Source: JBNNGK01 sp050268245 (GTDB lineage Bacteria > Pseudomonadota > Gammaproteobacteria > Enterobacterales > Enterobacteriaceae). From it: a DNA stretch of 64,000 nucleotides. Location: the NCBI RefSeq assembly GCF_050268245.1, contig NZ_JBNNGK010000011.1, forward strand, positions 100,946 to 164,945, given 5' to 3'. Below the pieces are notes generated by a model. It did not search any database. It had not been told where the DNA came from and saw only the letters and a program-made list of their open reading frames with translations. This document shows positions 1 through 8,652 of the stretch, piece by piece (the stretch's first letter is position 1; each line of letters begins with the position of its first letter). The position numbers were made by a program, and so were the translations under genes.

Positions 1-863
1 TGCGTACCGATACCATCACGGGAGAACAGCTCCTGCACTAATGCGCCATCCTCCTGATAGCTGATCAGGTGGCTACGGCGTATACCGCTACGGCAGGCTT
101 TCACTGCGCCGCGCAGGAAGCGCACAGTACCGGAGTGGTAATCGCCGTTTTCTTCTAATTCTTCAATGCGTTTTTGCCCATCATTGGGGAACAGTTCGGA
201 AAGGATATTCCCCTCAGCGTCGGTAACGCCTTGTGATGAACAAAAGCCAATCATTTTCTCCGCCTTCAGTTTAATCGCAAGTTGGGTCGCGACTTCTTCC
301 GACGTCAGGTTGAAGCTTTCACCGGTGACAGAAACGGCTACCGGGCCGATCAGCACGATGGCATTACTGTCGAGTTGACGATGGATGGCATCTTCGTCGA
401 TGCGACGTATACGCCCGCTGTGGCAATAATCAATGCCGTCGTCAATACCGAGCGGTTGGGCGATAATAAAGTTGCCGCTGACCACGTTGATATGGGCACC
501 TTGCAGTGGCGTATTGTTGAGGCTCATGGATAGCCGCGCTGTGATGTCGAGTTGCAACAAACCGGCAGCCTGCTTGACCAGCTCCAGCGTTGACGCATCA
601 GTAACGCGGGTATGCTTGTGATAAATAGGCTCAAGGTTATGCAATGCCAGGTTGGCATCAATTTGTGGCCTCGCACCGTACACCACCACCAGACGAATAC
701 CCAGGCTATGCAGCAGCCCGATGTCATTAACAATGTTGGAAAAATTGGCGTGTTCAATGGCTTCGCCACCTAACATGACGACAAATGTCTTGCCACGGTG
801 AGCATTTATGTAAGGGACTGAGTGACGGAATCCTTGAACCAGTTCTGTACTACGCTCCTTCAC
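1..863 (-). CDS. argA: N-acetylglutamate synthase, N-terminal part (cut by window edge)
   Basis: First enzyme of arginine biosynthesis, acetylating glutamate with acetyl-CoA in the cytoplasm. About 287 codons are present. The translation follows E. coli ArgA closely (early motifs GFRHSVPYIN, VVVYGARPQID, HINVVSGNFI, then GTVRFLRGAVKAC), so the amino-acid-kinase-like arginine-sensing domain is seen; the C-terminal GNAT acetyltransferase domain lies outside the window (E. coli ArgA is 443 aa). I chose the GTG at 863 because AGAGG precedes it by about 7 bases and it matches the E. coli N-terminus. An in-frame ATG at 881 has no Shine-Dalgarno sequence and lies inside the operator. Transcribed divergently from amiC and probably repressed by ArgR through the tandem boxes just upstream. 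Confidence 0.95.
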   Translation of the reverse strand, partial: MKERSTELVQGFRHSVPYINAHRGKTFVVMLGGEAIEHANFSNIVNDIGLLHSLGIRLVVVYGARPQIDANLALHNLEPIYHKHTRVTDASTLELVKQAAGLLQLDITARLSMSLNNTPLQGAHINVVSGNFIIAQPLGIDDGIDYCHSGRIRRIDEDAIHRQLDSNAIVLIGPVAVSVTGESFNLTSEEVATQLAIKLKAEKMIGFCSSQGVTDAEGNILSELFPNDGQKRIEELEENGDYHSGTVRFLRGAVKACRSGIRRSHLISYQEDGALVQELFSRDGIGT

Positions 864-874
864 GGCACACCTCT

Positions 875-913
875 TTTGCATATTTATACGTAATTTGTGT
901 ATTTTTATTCTTT
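875..913 (-). promoter_or_regulatory. Tandem ARG boxes (ArgR operator of argA)
   Basis: Two 18-bp sites lie 3 bp apart, the standard ArgR spacing. Against the consensus TNTGAATWWWWATTCANW, the site at 896-913 has two mismatches and the one at 875-892 has three. They sit immediately upstream of the argA start. This is sequence matching by eye; ArgR binding itself is inferred. Confidence 0.75.
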
Positions 914-1090
914 TATTGTGCGGATGGCAAGTAGGGATTTATCTGGTTTCTTTTGCTAACACCGCTAAATCGTTAATAAATTGACAAAACATAACAAGAT
1001 TTTCTGATGACAGCGCCGAGCGGATTCGTTAAAGTTTTTGACATTATTACTTTTCTGATGTTTTTTTGAGCTAATTCTTGCTGGAGTCGC

Positions 1091-2347
1091 ATGTCAAACG
1101 CTAATCACGATCCGGGTCGCCGTCGTCTGTTGCAGGGGGTCACCGCAACCTGGTTACTGAGTGTCAGTTGCGTCGGTATGGCTGCCTCAACGCAAATGAT
1201 TGCCGTGCGGGTTTGGCCTTCCTCAACCTATACTCGTGTGACGCTCGAATCCAATGTAGAACTGAAATATAAACAGTTTGCGTTGACTAATCCCGATCGC
1301 ATCGTGGTAGATATTGAAGGGGTGCATCTCAATAGCGTACTGAAGGGAATCGCTGGACAGGTACAAAGTGTCGATCCATATCTAAAACAGGCACGCGTTG
1401 GTCAATTTGATAAAAACACCGTGCGAATAGTGCTGGAATTGAAGCAAAGCGTTAGCCCACATATGTTTACCCTGTCGCCGGTGGCGGAGTACCGTAACCG
1501 GTTAGTACTTGATTTGTACCCTGCCAAAGCATCCTCTGGCGAAGAATATGATCCGCTATTGGCATTACTGGAAGATTACAACAAAGGGAATTTAGAACGA
1601 ACATTGCCTGCGCCGACGCAAGCGCCGCAAACCGGTAAGGCGGGGCGTGATAGACCGATCGTCATCATGCTGGATCCTGGGCATGGCGGTGAGGATCCTG
1701 GCGCGATCGGTAAATATAAAACGCGCGAGAAAGACATTGTACTGCAAATCGCCCGTCGTTTGAGTGCGATGATTAAGCGTGAACCCAATATGAAAGTTTT
1801 TATGACACGCAATGAAGATGTGTTTATTCCGCTAAAAGTACGGGTGGCAAAAGCGCGTAAACAGCGTGCCGATCTGTTTGTGTCAATTCATGCGGATGCT
1901 TTTACCAGTCGTGCGGCGCGTGGCTCGTCAGTGTTTGCACTGTCGACGAAAGGGGCCACCAGTACCGCAGCAAAGTTCTTGGCACAAACGCAAAACGAAT
2001 CGGATCAGATTGGCGGCGTCAGCAAAAGTGGTGACCGTTATCTCGATCACACCATGTTCGATCTGCTGCAGACGGCGACGATCAATGACAGCCTGAAGTT
2101 TGGTAAGGAAGTGCTGAACCGAATGGGAAAAATTAACCGTTTGCATAAGAATCGGGTCGATCAGGCAGGCTTTGCGGTACTTAAAGCGCCAGATATCCCA
2201 TCGATTTTGGTTGAAACGGCGTTTATCAGTAATGTCGAAGAAGAACGAAAATTGCGTACCAGCCACTTCCAACAGCAGATTGCTCAATCTATTCTTGCGG
2301 GGATTAAAGCCTACTTCGCCAATGGGGGCGCATTGGCAAAACGCTAA
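1091..2347 (+). CDS. amiC: N-acetylmuramoyl-L-alanine amidase AmiC
   Basis: Periplasmic zinc amidase that cuts the stem peptide from septal peptidoglycan during daughter-cell separation; in E. coli it is exported by Tat and activated by NlpD. The 418 aa match the E. coli length (417). A twin-arginine signal (RRRLLQ, residues 10-15) is followed by a hydrophobic stretch and an Ala-rich cleavage region near 30-33. An AMIN domain covers about 38-145 and targets the division site, then an Amidase_3 domain covers about 188-410. Likely zinc ligands are His198 (DPGHGG), Glu213 and His267 (SIHAD), with catalytic Glu375 (LVETAF). The ATG has GGAG 4-7 bases upstream. Divergent from argA, followed by the initiator tRNA array on the opposite strand. 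Confidence 0.95.
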   Translation: MSNANHDPGRRRLLQGVTATWLLSVSCVGMAASTQMIAVRVWPSSTYTRVTLESNVELKYKQFALTNPDRIVVDIEGVHLNSVLKGIAGQVQSVDPYLKQARVGQFDKNTVRIVLELKQSVSPHMFTLSPVAEYRNRLVLDLYPAKASSGEEYDPLLALLEDYNKGNLERTLPAPTQAPQTGKAGRDRPIVIMLDPGHGGEDPGAIGKYKTREKDIVLQIARRLSAMIKREPNMKVFMTRNEDVFIPLKVRVAKARKQRADLFVSIHADAFTSRAARGSSVFALSTKGATSTAAKFLAQTQNESDQIGGVSKSGDRYLDHTMFDLLQTATINDSLKFGKEVLNRMGKINRLHKNRVDQAGFAVLKAPDIPSILVETAFISNVEEERKLRTSHFQQQIAQSILAGIKAYFANGGALAKR

Positions 2348-2398
2348 GCGATTGCGCCGGGCTGAGGCTCGGCATCGCGATGTTTGCAGATTTCAGAT

Positions 2399-2424
2399 AC
2401 AAAAAAACACCCGTTAAGGTGCTT
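2399..2424 (-). terminator. Intrinsic terminator of the tRNA-fMet array
   Basis: On the minus strand a short stem (CACC/GGTG around TTAAC) is followed by a run of seven or more T. It lies about 20 bases downstream of the last tRNA gene and after the amiC stop. Confidence 0.6.
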
Positions 2425-2441
2425 GATTATCAACATAATGT

Positions 2442-2518
<77 letters not shown>

Positions 2519-2570
2519 TCCGTCTTACTGCTTACTTTTCATTTTTTTGATGCCGTACTGCGGCATCGAT

Positions 2571-2647
<77 letters not shown>

Positions 2648-2709
2648 TCCGTCTTACTACTTACTTATCGATGCCAACCCTTTTATGATACCGTTGATAC
2701 AGTATCGGT

Positions 2710-2786
<77 letters not shown>

Positions 2787-2800
2787 TCCGATGGATGCGC

Positions 2801-2828
2801 ACTATACTCCCCATGATTTATGATGCAA
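2801..2828 (-). promoter_or_regulatory. Promoter of the tRNA-fMet array
   Basis: On the minus strand TTGCAT (2823-2828), a 16-bp spacer and TATAGT (2801-2806) are followed by a GCGC discriminator, typical of stringently and growth-rate controlled stable-RNA promoters. It lies just upstream of the first tRNA. Confidence 0.7.
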
Positions 2829-3002
2829 CCCCTTTTTGCAGATAATTGAATGAAAGCCATTTTGTTGATGAATTTCTCCCCAGATTGTTTCTTTTTTATC
2901 ACGTTGTGCGCGGTTGGATTTTTTGTTGGCAGAGATTCCTTTATCTATAGCTGTTTGTTATCGTTCAGCCGGAAGATTCATATCTGTATAAGAGAGCGCG
3001 CG

Positions 3003-4148
3003 ATGAAAGGACGTTGGGGCAAATACCTGCTGGGCGGGTTAGTGGTGGCATTGCTGGCGGGGTGTTCGTCTAAGCCGACCGACCGTGGTCAGCAGTATAA
3101 AGACGGGCGATTGAAACATTCACTGGAGTTCGTTAATCAGCCGAATGCCCGCGGTGTGCCGATCAACGCGAAAGACTACGCCGATCAACTAATGGAGATT
3201 CAATACGCTTCGCCCTCTTTATTTAACCGTAATAACGGCACTTATCAGGCGGTACAACGTTGGATGGCATCCGGCGCAGACACTCGCCAGCTCAGCCAAT
3301 TTGGGCTAAACGCCTATCAGATGGAAGGCGTGGATAATTACGGCAACGTACAATTTACCGGTTATTACACCCCAGTGTTGCAGGCGCGCTACATTAAACA
3401 GGGCGAATTCCGTTACCCGCTTTATCGCATGCCACCTAAAGGGCGCGGCCGTTTGCCTGAACGCGCAGGCATTTATAATGGTGCGCTCAGTGACCGCTAC
3501 ATCATTGCCTATACCAATTCACTCATGGATAACTTCATGATGGAAGTTCAGGGCAGCGGTTATGTTGATTTTGGCAATGGTCAGCCATTAGTGTTCTTCG
3601 GCTATGCCGGTAAGAATGGTCATGCTTATCGCAGTATTGGTAAAGTGTTGATCGATCGTGGTGAAGTCGCCAAAGCGGATATGTCGATGCAGGCGATTCG
3701 CCGCTGGGCTGATACCCACAATGAGGCGGAAGTGCGCGAGCTATTGGAACAGAACCCATCGTTTGTCTTCTTCCATCCTGAGTCTTTCGCCCCGGTGAAA
3801 GGCGCCAGTGCGGTGCCATTGATTGCCAAAGCGTCGGTGGCTTCCGACCGCTCATTGATTCCTGCGGGTACCACGTTACTGGCGGAAGTGCCTTTGCTGG
3901 ACAATCAGGGTAAATTCACAGGAAAATATGAGATGCGGCTGATGGTGGCGCTGGATGTGGGCGGGGCGATTAAAGGTCAGCACTTTGACATCTACCAAGG
4001 CATCGGTCCTGAAGCCGGCCATTCGGCTGGATACTACAACCATTATGGCCGAGTATGGGTGTTAAAAGGAGGGAATAGCGGCGCGCCGTTGTTCAACGCT
4101 TATCAGCCGAAGACCAACCAAAGTGGCTCTTTGTTAGTAAACCGTTAA
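3003..4148 (+). CDS. mltA: Membrane-bound lytic murein transglycosylase A
   Basis: Outer-membrane lipoprotein that cleaves the MurNAc-GlcNAc bond of peptidoglycan, leaving 1,6-anhydro ends. I start it at the ATG at 3003 (381 aa), because this gives a type II signal peptide ending in the lipobox LLAGC with lipidated Cys21; the frame is open further upstream but without a signal. The MltA domain covers roughly 110-260 and the C-terminal 3D domain roughly 270-370. Asp329 in GQHFDIYQG corresponds to the E. coli catalytic aspartate. E. coli MltA is 365 aa. The gene is monocistronic, between the tRNA array and a terminator at 4178. Confidence 0.95.
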   Translation: MKGRWGKYLLGGLVVALLAGCSSKPTDRGQQYKDGRLKHSLEFVNQPNARGVPINAKDYADQLMEIQYASPSLFNRNNGTYQAVQRWMASGADTRQLSQFGLNAYQMEGVDNYGNVQFTGYYTPVLQARYIKQGEFRYPLYRMPPKGRGRLPERAGIYNGALSDRYIIAYTNSLMDNFMMEVQGSGYVDFGNGQPLVFFGYAGKNGHAYRSIGKVLIDRGEVAKADMSMQAIRRWADTHNEAEVRELLEQNPSFVFFHPESFAPVKGASAVPLIAKASVASDRSLIPAGTTLLAEVPLLDNQGKFTGKYEMRLMVALDVGGAIKGQHFDIYQGIGPEAGHSAGYYNHYGRVWVLKGGNSGAPLFNAYQPKTNQSGSLLVNR

Positions 4149-4177
4149 TTCTACCCTGACAGCATTGCCAGACCCGC

Positions 4178-4209
4178 AAGGGCCGGATTTTCCGGTCCTT
4201 ATTATTTTC
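4178..4209 (+). terminator. Intrinsic terminator after mltA
   Basis: A 10-bp stem (AAGGGCCGGA/TCCGGTCCTT with one wobble) closes a TTT loop and is followed by the T-rich ATTATTTTC, 30 bases past the mltA stop. Confidence 0.75.
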
Positions 4210-4422
4210 ATATATTGATCGTTGACTCCAATAGCGCTATTGGCGCCAGCAGTTTGGATACCCGCAGTGCGCAAGTGCCGTTGCGTGAAAGCCGTTAGTG
4301 ACAATGAGCGCCTTATCGGCATCATTTAGACGGTGAAAAGCAACGCCGTTGTTCGCATTGCGCCCAAGACCAAAATGCCTGGTGAATAGCCGAATGAGTC
4401 ATTCTAAGGTAAAGAAAGCGTT

Positions 4423-5232
4423 ATGAGCACCACACCTTATTCAGAAGCCTATCTGCAACGTTTTGGCGGTACGGCCCGATTGTACGGTCAGCAAGCGCTG
4501 GCGCTGTTTGCCCAGGCGCACGTTTGTGTCATAGGTATTGGCGGCGTGGGCTCATGGGCTGCAGAAGCGCTGGCGCGTACCGGTATCGGTGCGATTACGC
4601 TGATCGATATGGATGATGTTTGTGTCACAAATACCAACCGTCAGATTCATGCATTGCGTCAACACGTAGGCCAATCTAAAACCGAGGTGATGGCAGAGCG
4701 TATTTTGGCGATTAATCCTGAATGCAGCGTGACGTGCGTCGATGACTTCATTACGCCGGACAATGTTGCTGAGCTGCTGGATAATAATTTCAGCTATGTG
4801 ATTGATGCCATTGACAGCGTGCGGCCTAAAGCGGCGCTGTTAGCTTATTGTCGCCGCTTTAAGATCCCGGTGGTGACGACCGGGGGAGCCGGTGGGCAGA
4901 TCGATCCGACACGTATTGAGGTGGTGGATCTGGCAAAAACCATTCAAGATCCGCTGGCGGCTAAACTGCGTGAAAGACTGAAAAATGATTTCAATGTGGT
5001 GAAGAACAGCAAAGGCAAATTGGCGATCGATTGTGTCTTTTCCAGTGAGCCGCTGGTTTATCCGCAGCCTGACGGATCGGTTTGTGCGTCACGCAGCACG
5101 GCTGAAGGGCCGAAGCGTATGGATTGCAGCGCCGGTTTTGGCGCGGCAACCATGGTCACCGCCACTTTTGGTTTTGTCGCGGTTTCTCATGCGTTGAAGA
5201 AGATGGTAGCTAAGGCGATGCGTCAGGCATAG
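4423..5232 (+). CDS. tcdA: tRNA threonylcarbamoyladenosine dehydratase TcdA (CsdL)
   Basis: E1-like ThiF/UBA-family enzyme that uses ATP to cyclise t6A37 to ct6A37 in ANN-decoding tRNAs. The 269 aa compare with 268 in E. coli. The nucleotide-binding loop GIGGVGS is at residues 38-44, followed by a Rossmann fold with LIDMDDV; a C-terminal segment (DCSAGFGAATMVT) is family-typical. Its tail overlaps csdE convergently by 10 bp. Proximity to csdA-csdE fits the known supply of sulfur-transfer function from CsdA-CsdE to CsdL/TcdA in E. coli. The 270 bases upstream hold no gene, only the mltA terminator and a 16-bp palindrome. Confidence 0.95.
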   Translation: MSTTPYSEAYLQRFGGTARLYGQQALALFAQAHVCVIGIGGVGSWAAEALARTGIGAITLIDMDDVCVTNTNRQIHALRQHVGQSKTEVMAERILAINPECSVTCVDDFITPDNVAELLDNNFSYVIDAIDSVRPKAALLAYCRRFKIPVVTTGGAGGQIDPTRIEVVDLAKTIQDPLAAKLRERLKNDFNVVKNSKGKLAIDCVFSSEPLVYPQPDGSVCASRSTAEGPKRMDCSAGFGAATMVTATFGFVAVSHALKKMVAKAMRQA

Positions 5233-5675
5233 CGCATTGCAATGCACTTCACTCCCGCGGCCAAGGCTTCCAGGCCGCTGGCGCGAGTCGCACTGAGTTG
5301 GGCGAGCAGCCCCAGCCGGGTGAACAGTGCGAGCGGATCGACCGATAATAGTTGCTCTGGGGTTTTGCCTTCTACTGCGGTCAACACGATCGCCAACAGG
5401 CCGCGCACGATGCGGCCTTCGCTGTCACCATAAAAGTGCAGCGTGCCGTCCGCGAGCAATTGGTGGCCCAACCATACCCGATTCTCACAGCCGCTCAATT
5501 CTGCTTCTTGGTTGCGTAGATCCTCTGGCAGTGGCGGCAACTGTTTTGCCAGCATCACCAATTGACGATAGCGGTCTTCCCATTGTTTGAGCGTGCTGAA
5601 TTTTTCAAGCAACGCCTGTTCGGTAATAGTATGGCCAAAGGGATGAGGGGCGAGCATAGCGTCTCCGTGGTTCAT
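5223..5675 (-). CDS. csdE: Sulfur acceptor protein CsdE
   Basis: SufE-family protein that accepts persulfide sulfur from the cysteine desulfurase CsdA and passes it on. It is 150 aa, the family length. The acceptor cysteine is Cys63 in ELSGCENRVWLG, matching E. coli Cys61. It lies 2 bases downstream of csdA on the same strand, so the two are almost certainly co-transcribed and translationally coupled. Its 3' end overlaps tcdA on the opposite strand. Confidence 0.95.
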   Translation of the reverse strand: MNHGDAMLAPHPFGHTITEQALLEKFSTLKQWEDRYRQLVMLAKQLPPLPEDLRNQEAELSGCENRVWLGHQLLADGTLHFYGDSEGRIVRGLLAIVLTAVEGKTPEQLLSVDPLALFTRLGLLAQLSATRASGLEALAAGVKCIAMRYA

Positions 5676-5677
5676 GG

Positions 5678-6886
5678 TTATTCATCTGCCAGCAAATCGA
5701 CGGCGTTGATCAGCGCATTAACCAGTGCATCCACATCGTCATGGGTGTTGTACGGTGCAAAGGAAGCGCGTAACGTGCCTGTCACGCCGAGCGCAGCCAT
5801 GAGCGGTTGTGCGCAGTGCTGGCCAGCACGTAGCGCGATATTTTGTTCTGCTAGCAGAGTGACAATATCACTGTGGTGAATGTTGGCAATATCAAATGCC
5901 AACAGGCTGGCATTGGAACAGCGGAAACTACGAAAGCCGGGTAACTGCGCCAAGCGGCGTTCGGCGCTTTCCGCCAGTTCGCAACTGTAGGCCTCTGCCA
6001 TCACCCTATTTTGCCCCTCAAGCCAGTTAAATGCCGCAGCCAGGCCTAATACCCCTGCGATATTGGGCGTTCCCGCTTCGAAACAGTGGGGCGGCTTTTG
6101 CGGTGTAAAACCCGCAAAGGAGGCGTGCGTCAGCATTTTACCGCCACCTTGCCACGGTATCATCTGTGCTAACAGTTCACTTTTGCCATACAGGATGCCG
6201 ATGCCCGTAGGGCCATAGAGTTTGTGGCCGGAGAAAGCATAAAAATCGATGTCTAAGTGCTGAACATCGGCAGGGCAATGAACGATACCTTGTGCGCCAT
6301 CAATCATGACTTTAGCCCCGGCATCGTGTGCCAGTTTAATTGCTAGGGCTAAATTCGGACAACCGCCCGTAACATTCGACATTTGCCCCAAAGCCAGCAA
6401 GCGTGTTTTCTCATTAAGCAAATTGGGAAGCTGCGTCAGGTCAGGTAAATAGTCAGTACCTAGCGGGAGTTTGACCACTCGCGCGCCGGTCTGCTCTGCT
6501 ACCATCAGCCAAGGGATCAGGTTGGCGTGGTGCTCAGCTTCGCTAACGATGATCTCATCACCCGCTTGTAAGCGTGGCCGTACATAGCTTTGTGCGACCA
6601 GATTAATTGCTTCGGTCGTTCCGCGTGTCCAGATGATGTCATCTGCCGTCGGTGCGTTGATTAACCTTGCAGCCAGTTGCCGTGCTTGTTCGAATCGGGC
6701 GGTCAGATCTTGAGCCGCGCGATGTTGGCTACGATGCACGGTTGCGGCGTCATTGCTGTAGAATTGCTGTATAGCGGCAATTACTGGCTGAGGCTTTAGC
6801 GCAGTGGCGGCGCTGTCCAGATAAATACCAGGTTGGGCAAGCGCGGGGAATTGGCTACGAAAAAATGAGGGGTTAAACGGTGTCAT
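5678..6886 (-). CDS. csdA: Cysteine desulfurase CsdA
   Basis: PLP-dependent class V aminotransferase-fold enzyme that converts cysteine to alanine and enzyme-bound persulfide. The PLP lysine is in YAFSGHKLYGPTG and the catalytic cysteine in LRAGQHCAQPL. With the ATG at 6886 the protein has 402 aa and the active cysteine falls at 358, exactly the E. coli number, so I prefer it over the in-frame GTG at 6898 (406 aa). Neither start has a strong Shine-Dalgarno sequence. Operon with csdE. Confidence 0.93.
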   Translation of the reverse strand: MTPFNPSFFRSQFPALAQPGIYLDSAATALKPQPVIAAIQQFYSNDAATVHRSQHRAAQDLTARFEQARQLAARLINAPTADDIIWTRGTTEAINLVAQSYVRPRLQAGDEIIVSEAEHHANLIPWLMVAEQTGARVVKLPLGTDYLPDLTQLPNLLNEKTRLLALGQMSNVTGGCPNLALAIKLAHDAGAKVMIDGAQGIVHCPADVQHLDIDFYAFSGHKLYGPTGIGILYGKSELLAQMIPWQGGGKMLTHASFAGFTPQKPPHCFEAGTPNIAGVLGLAAAFNWLEGQNRVMAEAYSCELAESAERRLAQLPGFRSFRCSNASLLAFDIANIHHSDIVTLLAEQNIALRAGQHCAQPLMAALGVTGTLRASFAPYNTHDDVDALVNALINAVDLLADE

Positions 6887-7078
6887 AGAAGCAATCACAG
6901 GTTGAGATAAGAGGCGATCCTGTCCTATTTTTCCTAAAGTGACAAGTTATGACGATCAATTTGCGTACTCGCCTGGCATTATTCAGTGAGTTTGTTATGC
7001 TGTTAATTAAGGTGTTTAACCTTGCATTCAATCATAAAAAACTTATTCAGCAGCATTTTTAACTACAAGGAGTCCATA

Positions 7079-7303
7079 ATGAAGAAAACAGCCGCAGCTA
7101 TCTCTGCCCTGATGCTGACATTCACTCTGGCAGCATGCTCCAGTAATTACGTAATGCATACCAATGATGGACGAACCATTGTGGCTGATGGCAAACCGCA
7201 AGTTGATAATGATACCGGTATGATCAGCTATAAAGATGCCAACGGCGTTGAACAGCAGATTAACCGTGCCGATGTGAAGGAACTGAGTAAGAGCGAGCAC
7301 TAA
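7079..7303 (+). CDS. ygdI: Small lipoprotein of the YgdI/YgdR (DUF903) family
   Basis: 74-aa lipoprotein of unknown function. It has a short signal peptide with lipobox LAAC (Cys20), then a compact SH3-like DUF903 domain recognisable from YVMHTNDGRTIVADGKP and DTGMISYKDANG, nearly identical to E. coli YgdI. The start follows a strong AAGGAG; the open frame extends upstream without signal-peptide character. In E. coli it also lies beside gcvB and gcvA. The residue after the lipidated Cys is Ser, consistent with outer-membrane sorting (inference). Confidence 0.9.
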   Translation: MKKTAAAISALMLTFTLAACSSNYVMHTNDGRTIVADGKPQVDNDTGMISYKDANGVEQQINRADVKELSKSEH

Positions 7304-7312
7304 GCGTCAGGT

Positions 7313-7512
7313 AAAAAAAAGCACCGCAAAGTTTGCGGTGCTGCATAAATCACTATGGACAGACAGGGTAAATGTACAGGAAGTGAAAAAACAGTAGCTT
7401 AGCTACCATGTCCGGATTGCCGGACAAATTGCAAACACAACATCACAACCACAAGCCAAAAGTTCATCGGCGTCCTCGACACCCAATCCCTTTTCGTTCC
7501 GGCCCGGGAAGT
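7313..7512 (-). ncRNA. gcvB: GcvB small regulatory RNA
   Basis: Hfq-dependent sRNA that represses many amino-acid and peptide transport mRNAs. The minus strand from 7512 begins with the E. coli-like 5' end ACTTCCCGGGCCGGAACG, contains the GU-rich R1 seed region (GGTTGTGATGTTGTGTTTGC, complement at about 7431-7454), a TAGCTAAGCTA hairpin and the conserved CACTTCCTGTACATTTACCC segment. It ends in a GCACCGCAAA/TTTGCGGTGC terminator with eight T. About 200 nt, close to the 205 nt of E. coli. It is divergent from gcvA, as expected. Confidence 0.93.
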
Positions 7513-7518
7513 GCCGCC

Positions 7519-7547
7519 ACTATAGGTATTTGCTGGCGCATGCTCAA
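7519..7547 (-). promoter_or_regulatory. gcvB promoter
   Basis: On the minus strand TTGAGC (7542-7547), a 17-bp spacer and TATAGT (7519-7524) place transcription start at about 7512. GcvA and GcvR control this promoter in E. coli. It overlaps the likely gcvA promoter, whose TATAAT is at 7557-7562 on the plus strand. Confidence 0.7.
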
Positions 7548-7683
7548 CGGACAAATTATAATGCCTCGGATTAAAAAAACTAATGATACATGTACTCTGA
7601 AAAGAGCCCGTAACGTGTCATTCAAGGCAGCCTGATTTCTAAGCTGGGTCATTTGGAAATTGTTACACAAAAGTAGCTAATTC

Positions 7684-8598
7684 ATGTCGAAACGTTTACC
7701 TCCCCTCAATGCGCTGCGAGTGTTCGATGCGGCGGCACGCCATCTGAGTTTTACCAAAGCGGCTGAGGAGTTGTTTGTCACTCAGGCCGCTGTAAGCCAC
7801 CAGATCAAGTCGCTGGAAGATTTCCTTGGTTTGAAATTGTTTCGTCGGCGCAACCGTTCGTTACTGCTCACGGAAGAAGGGCAGAGTTATTATTTAGATA
7901 TTAAGGAGATTTTTTCCTCGATCAATGAAGCGACGCGTAAGTTACAAGCACGTAGCGCTAAAGGTGCTCTGACCGTCAGTTTGCCGCCGAGTTTTGCTAT
8001 TCAATGGCTAGTGCCGCGTCTTTCTGGTTTTAACTCAGCTTATCCGGGCATCGACGTGCGTATCCAGGCTGTTGATCGTGAAGAAGATAAGCTGGCGGAT
8101 GATGTGGATGTGGCGATTTTCTATGGACGCGGCAATTGGCCGGGGCTACGCGCAGAGCGTTTATATGCAGAATATTTGTTGCCGGTTTGCTCGCCGAGTC
8201 TGTTGGCAGGCGAACATGCATTAAAATCACCGAGCGATCTGGCTTATCATACACTCCTGCATGATACTTCACGCCGTGACTGGTTGGCTTACACCCGCCA
8301 ATTGGGCTTGCAGCACATCAATGTGCAACAAGGGCCGATCTTTAGCCATAGTGCGATGGTGGTGCAGGCGGCGGTGCACGGGCAAGGGATTGCGTTAGTC
8401 AATAACGTCATGGCACAATCTGAAATTGAAGCCGGGCGGTTGGTGTGTCCGTTTAATGATGTGCTGGTCAGCAAAAATGCTTTTTATCTGGTATGTCATG
8501 ACAGCCAGGCAGAACTGGGTAAAATAGCCGCCTTCCGCCAATGGATACTGGCACGAGCAGCCAGCGAGCAGGAAAAGTTCCGCTTTCGCTATGAATAA
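7684..8598 (+). CDS. gcvA: LysR-type regulator GcvA
   Basis: Transcription factor that activates the glycine cleavage operon gcvTHP and the sRNA gcvB when glycine is abundant. The 304 aa are nearly identical to E. coli GcvA (305). An N-terminal winged helix-turn-helix is visible (FTKAAEELFVTQAAVSHQIK, about 22-41), followed by a linker helix and a LysR substrate-binding domain. Divergent transcription with gcvB is the normal autoregulatory arrangement. The likely plus-strand -10 element TATAAT at 7557-7562 implies a leader of about 115 nt. Confidence 0.96.
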   Translation: MSKRLPPLNALRVFDAAARHLSFTKAAEELFVTQAAVSHQIKSLEDFLGLKLFRRRNRSLLLTEEGQSYYLDIKEIFSSINEATRKLQARSAKGALTVSLPPSFAIQWLVPRLSGFNSAYPGIDVRIQAVDREEDKLADDVDVAIFYGRGNWPGLRAERLYAEYLLPVCSPSLLAGEHALKSPSDLAYHTLLHDTSRRDWLAYTRQLGLQHINVQQGPIFSHSAMVVQAAVHGQGIALVNNVMAQSEIEAGRLVCPFNDVLVSKNAFYLVCHDSQAELGKIAAFRQWILARAASEQEKFRFRYE

Positions 8599-8652
8599 TC
8601 AACTGGGTTGCAGCCAAGCGGCAGCCGAATTTTCTTTCAAAGGTACATAACG

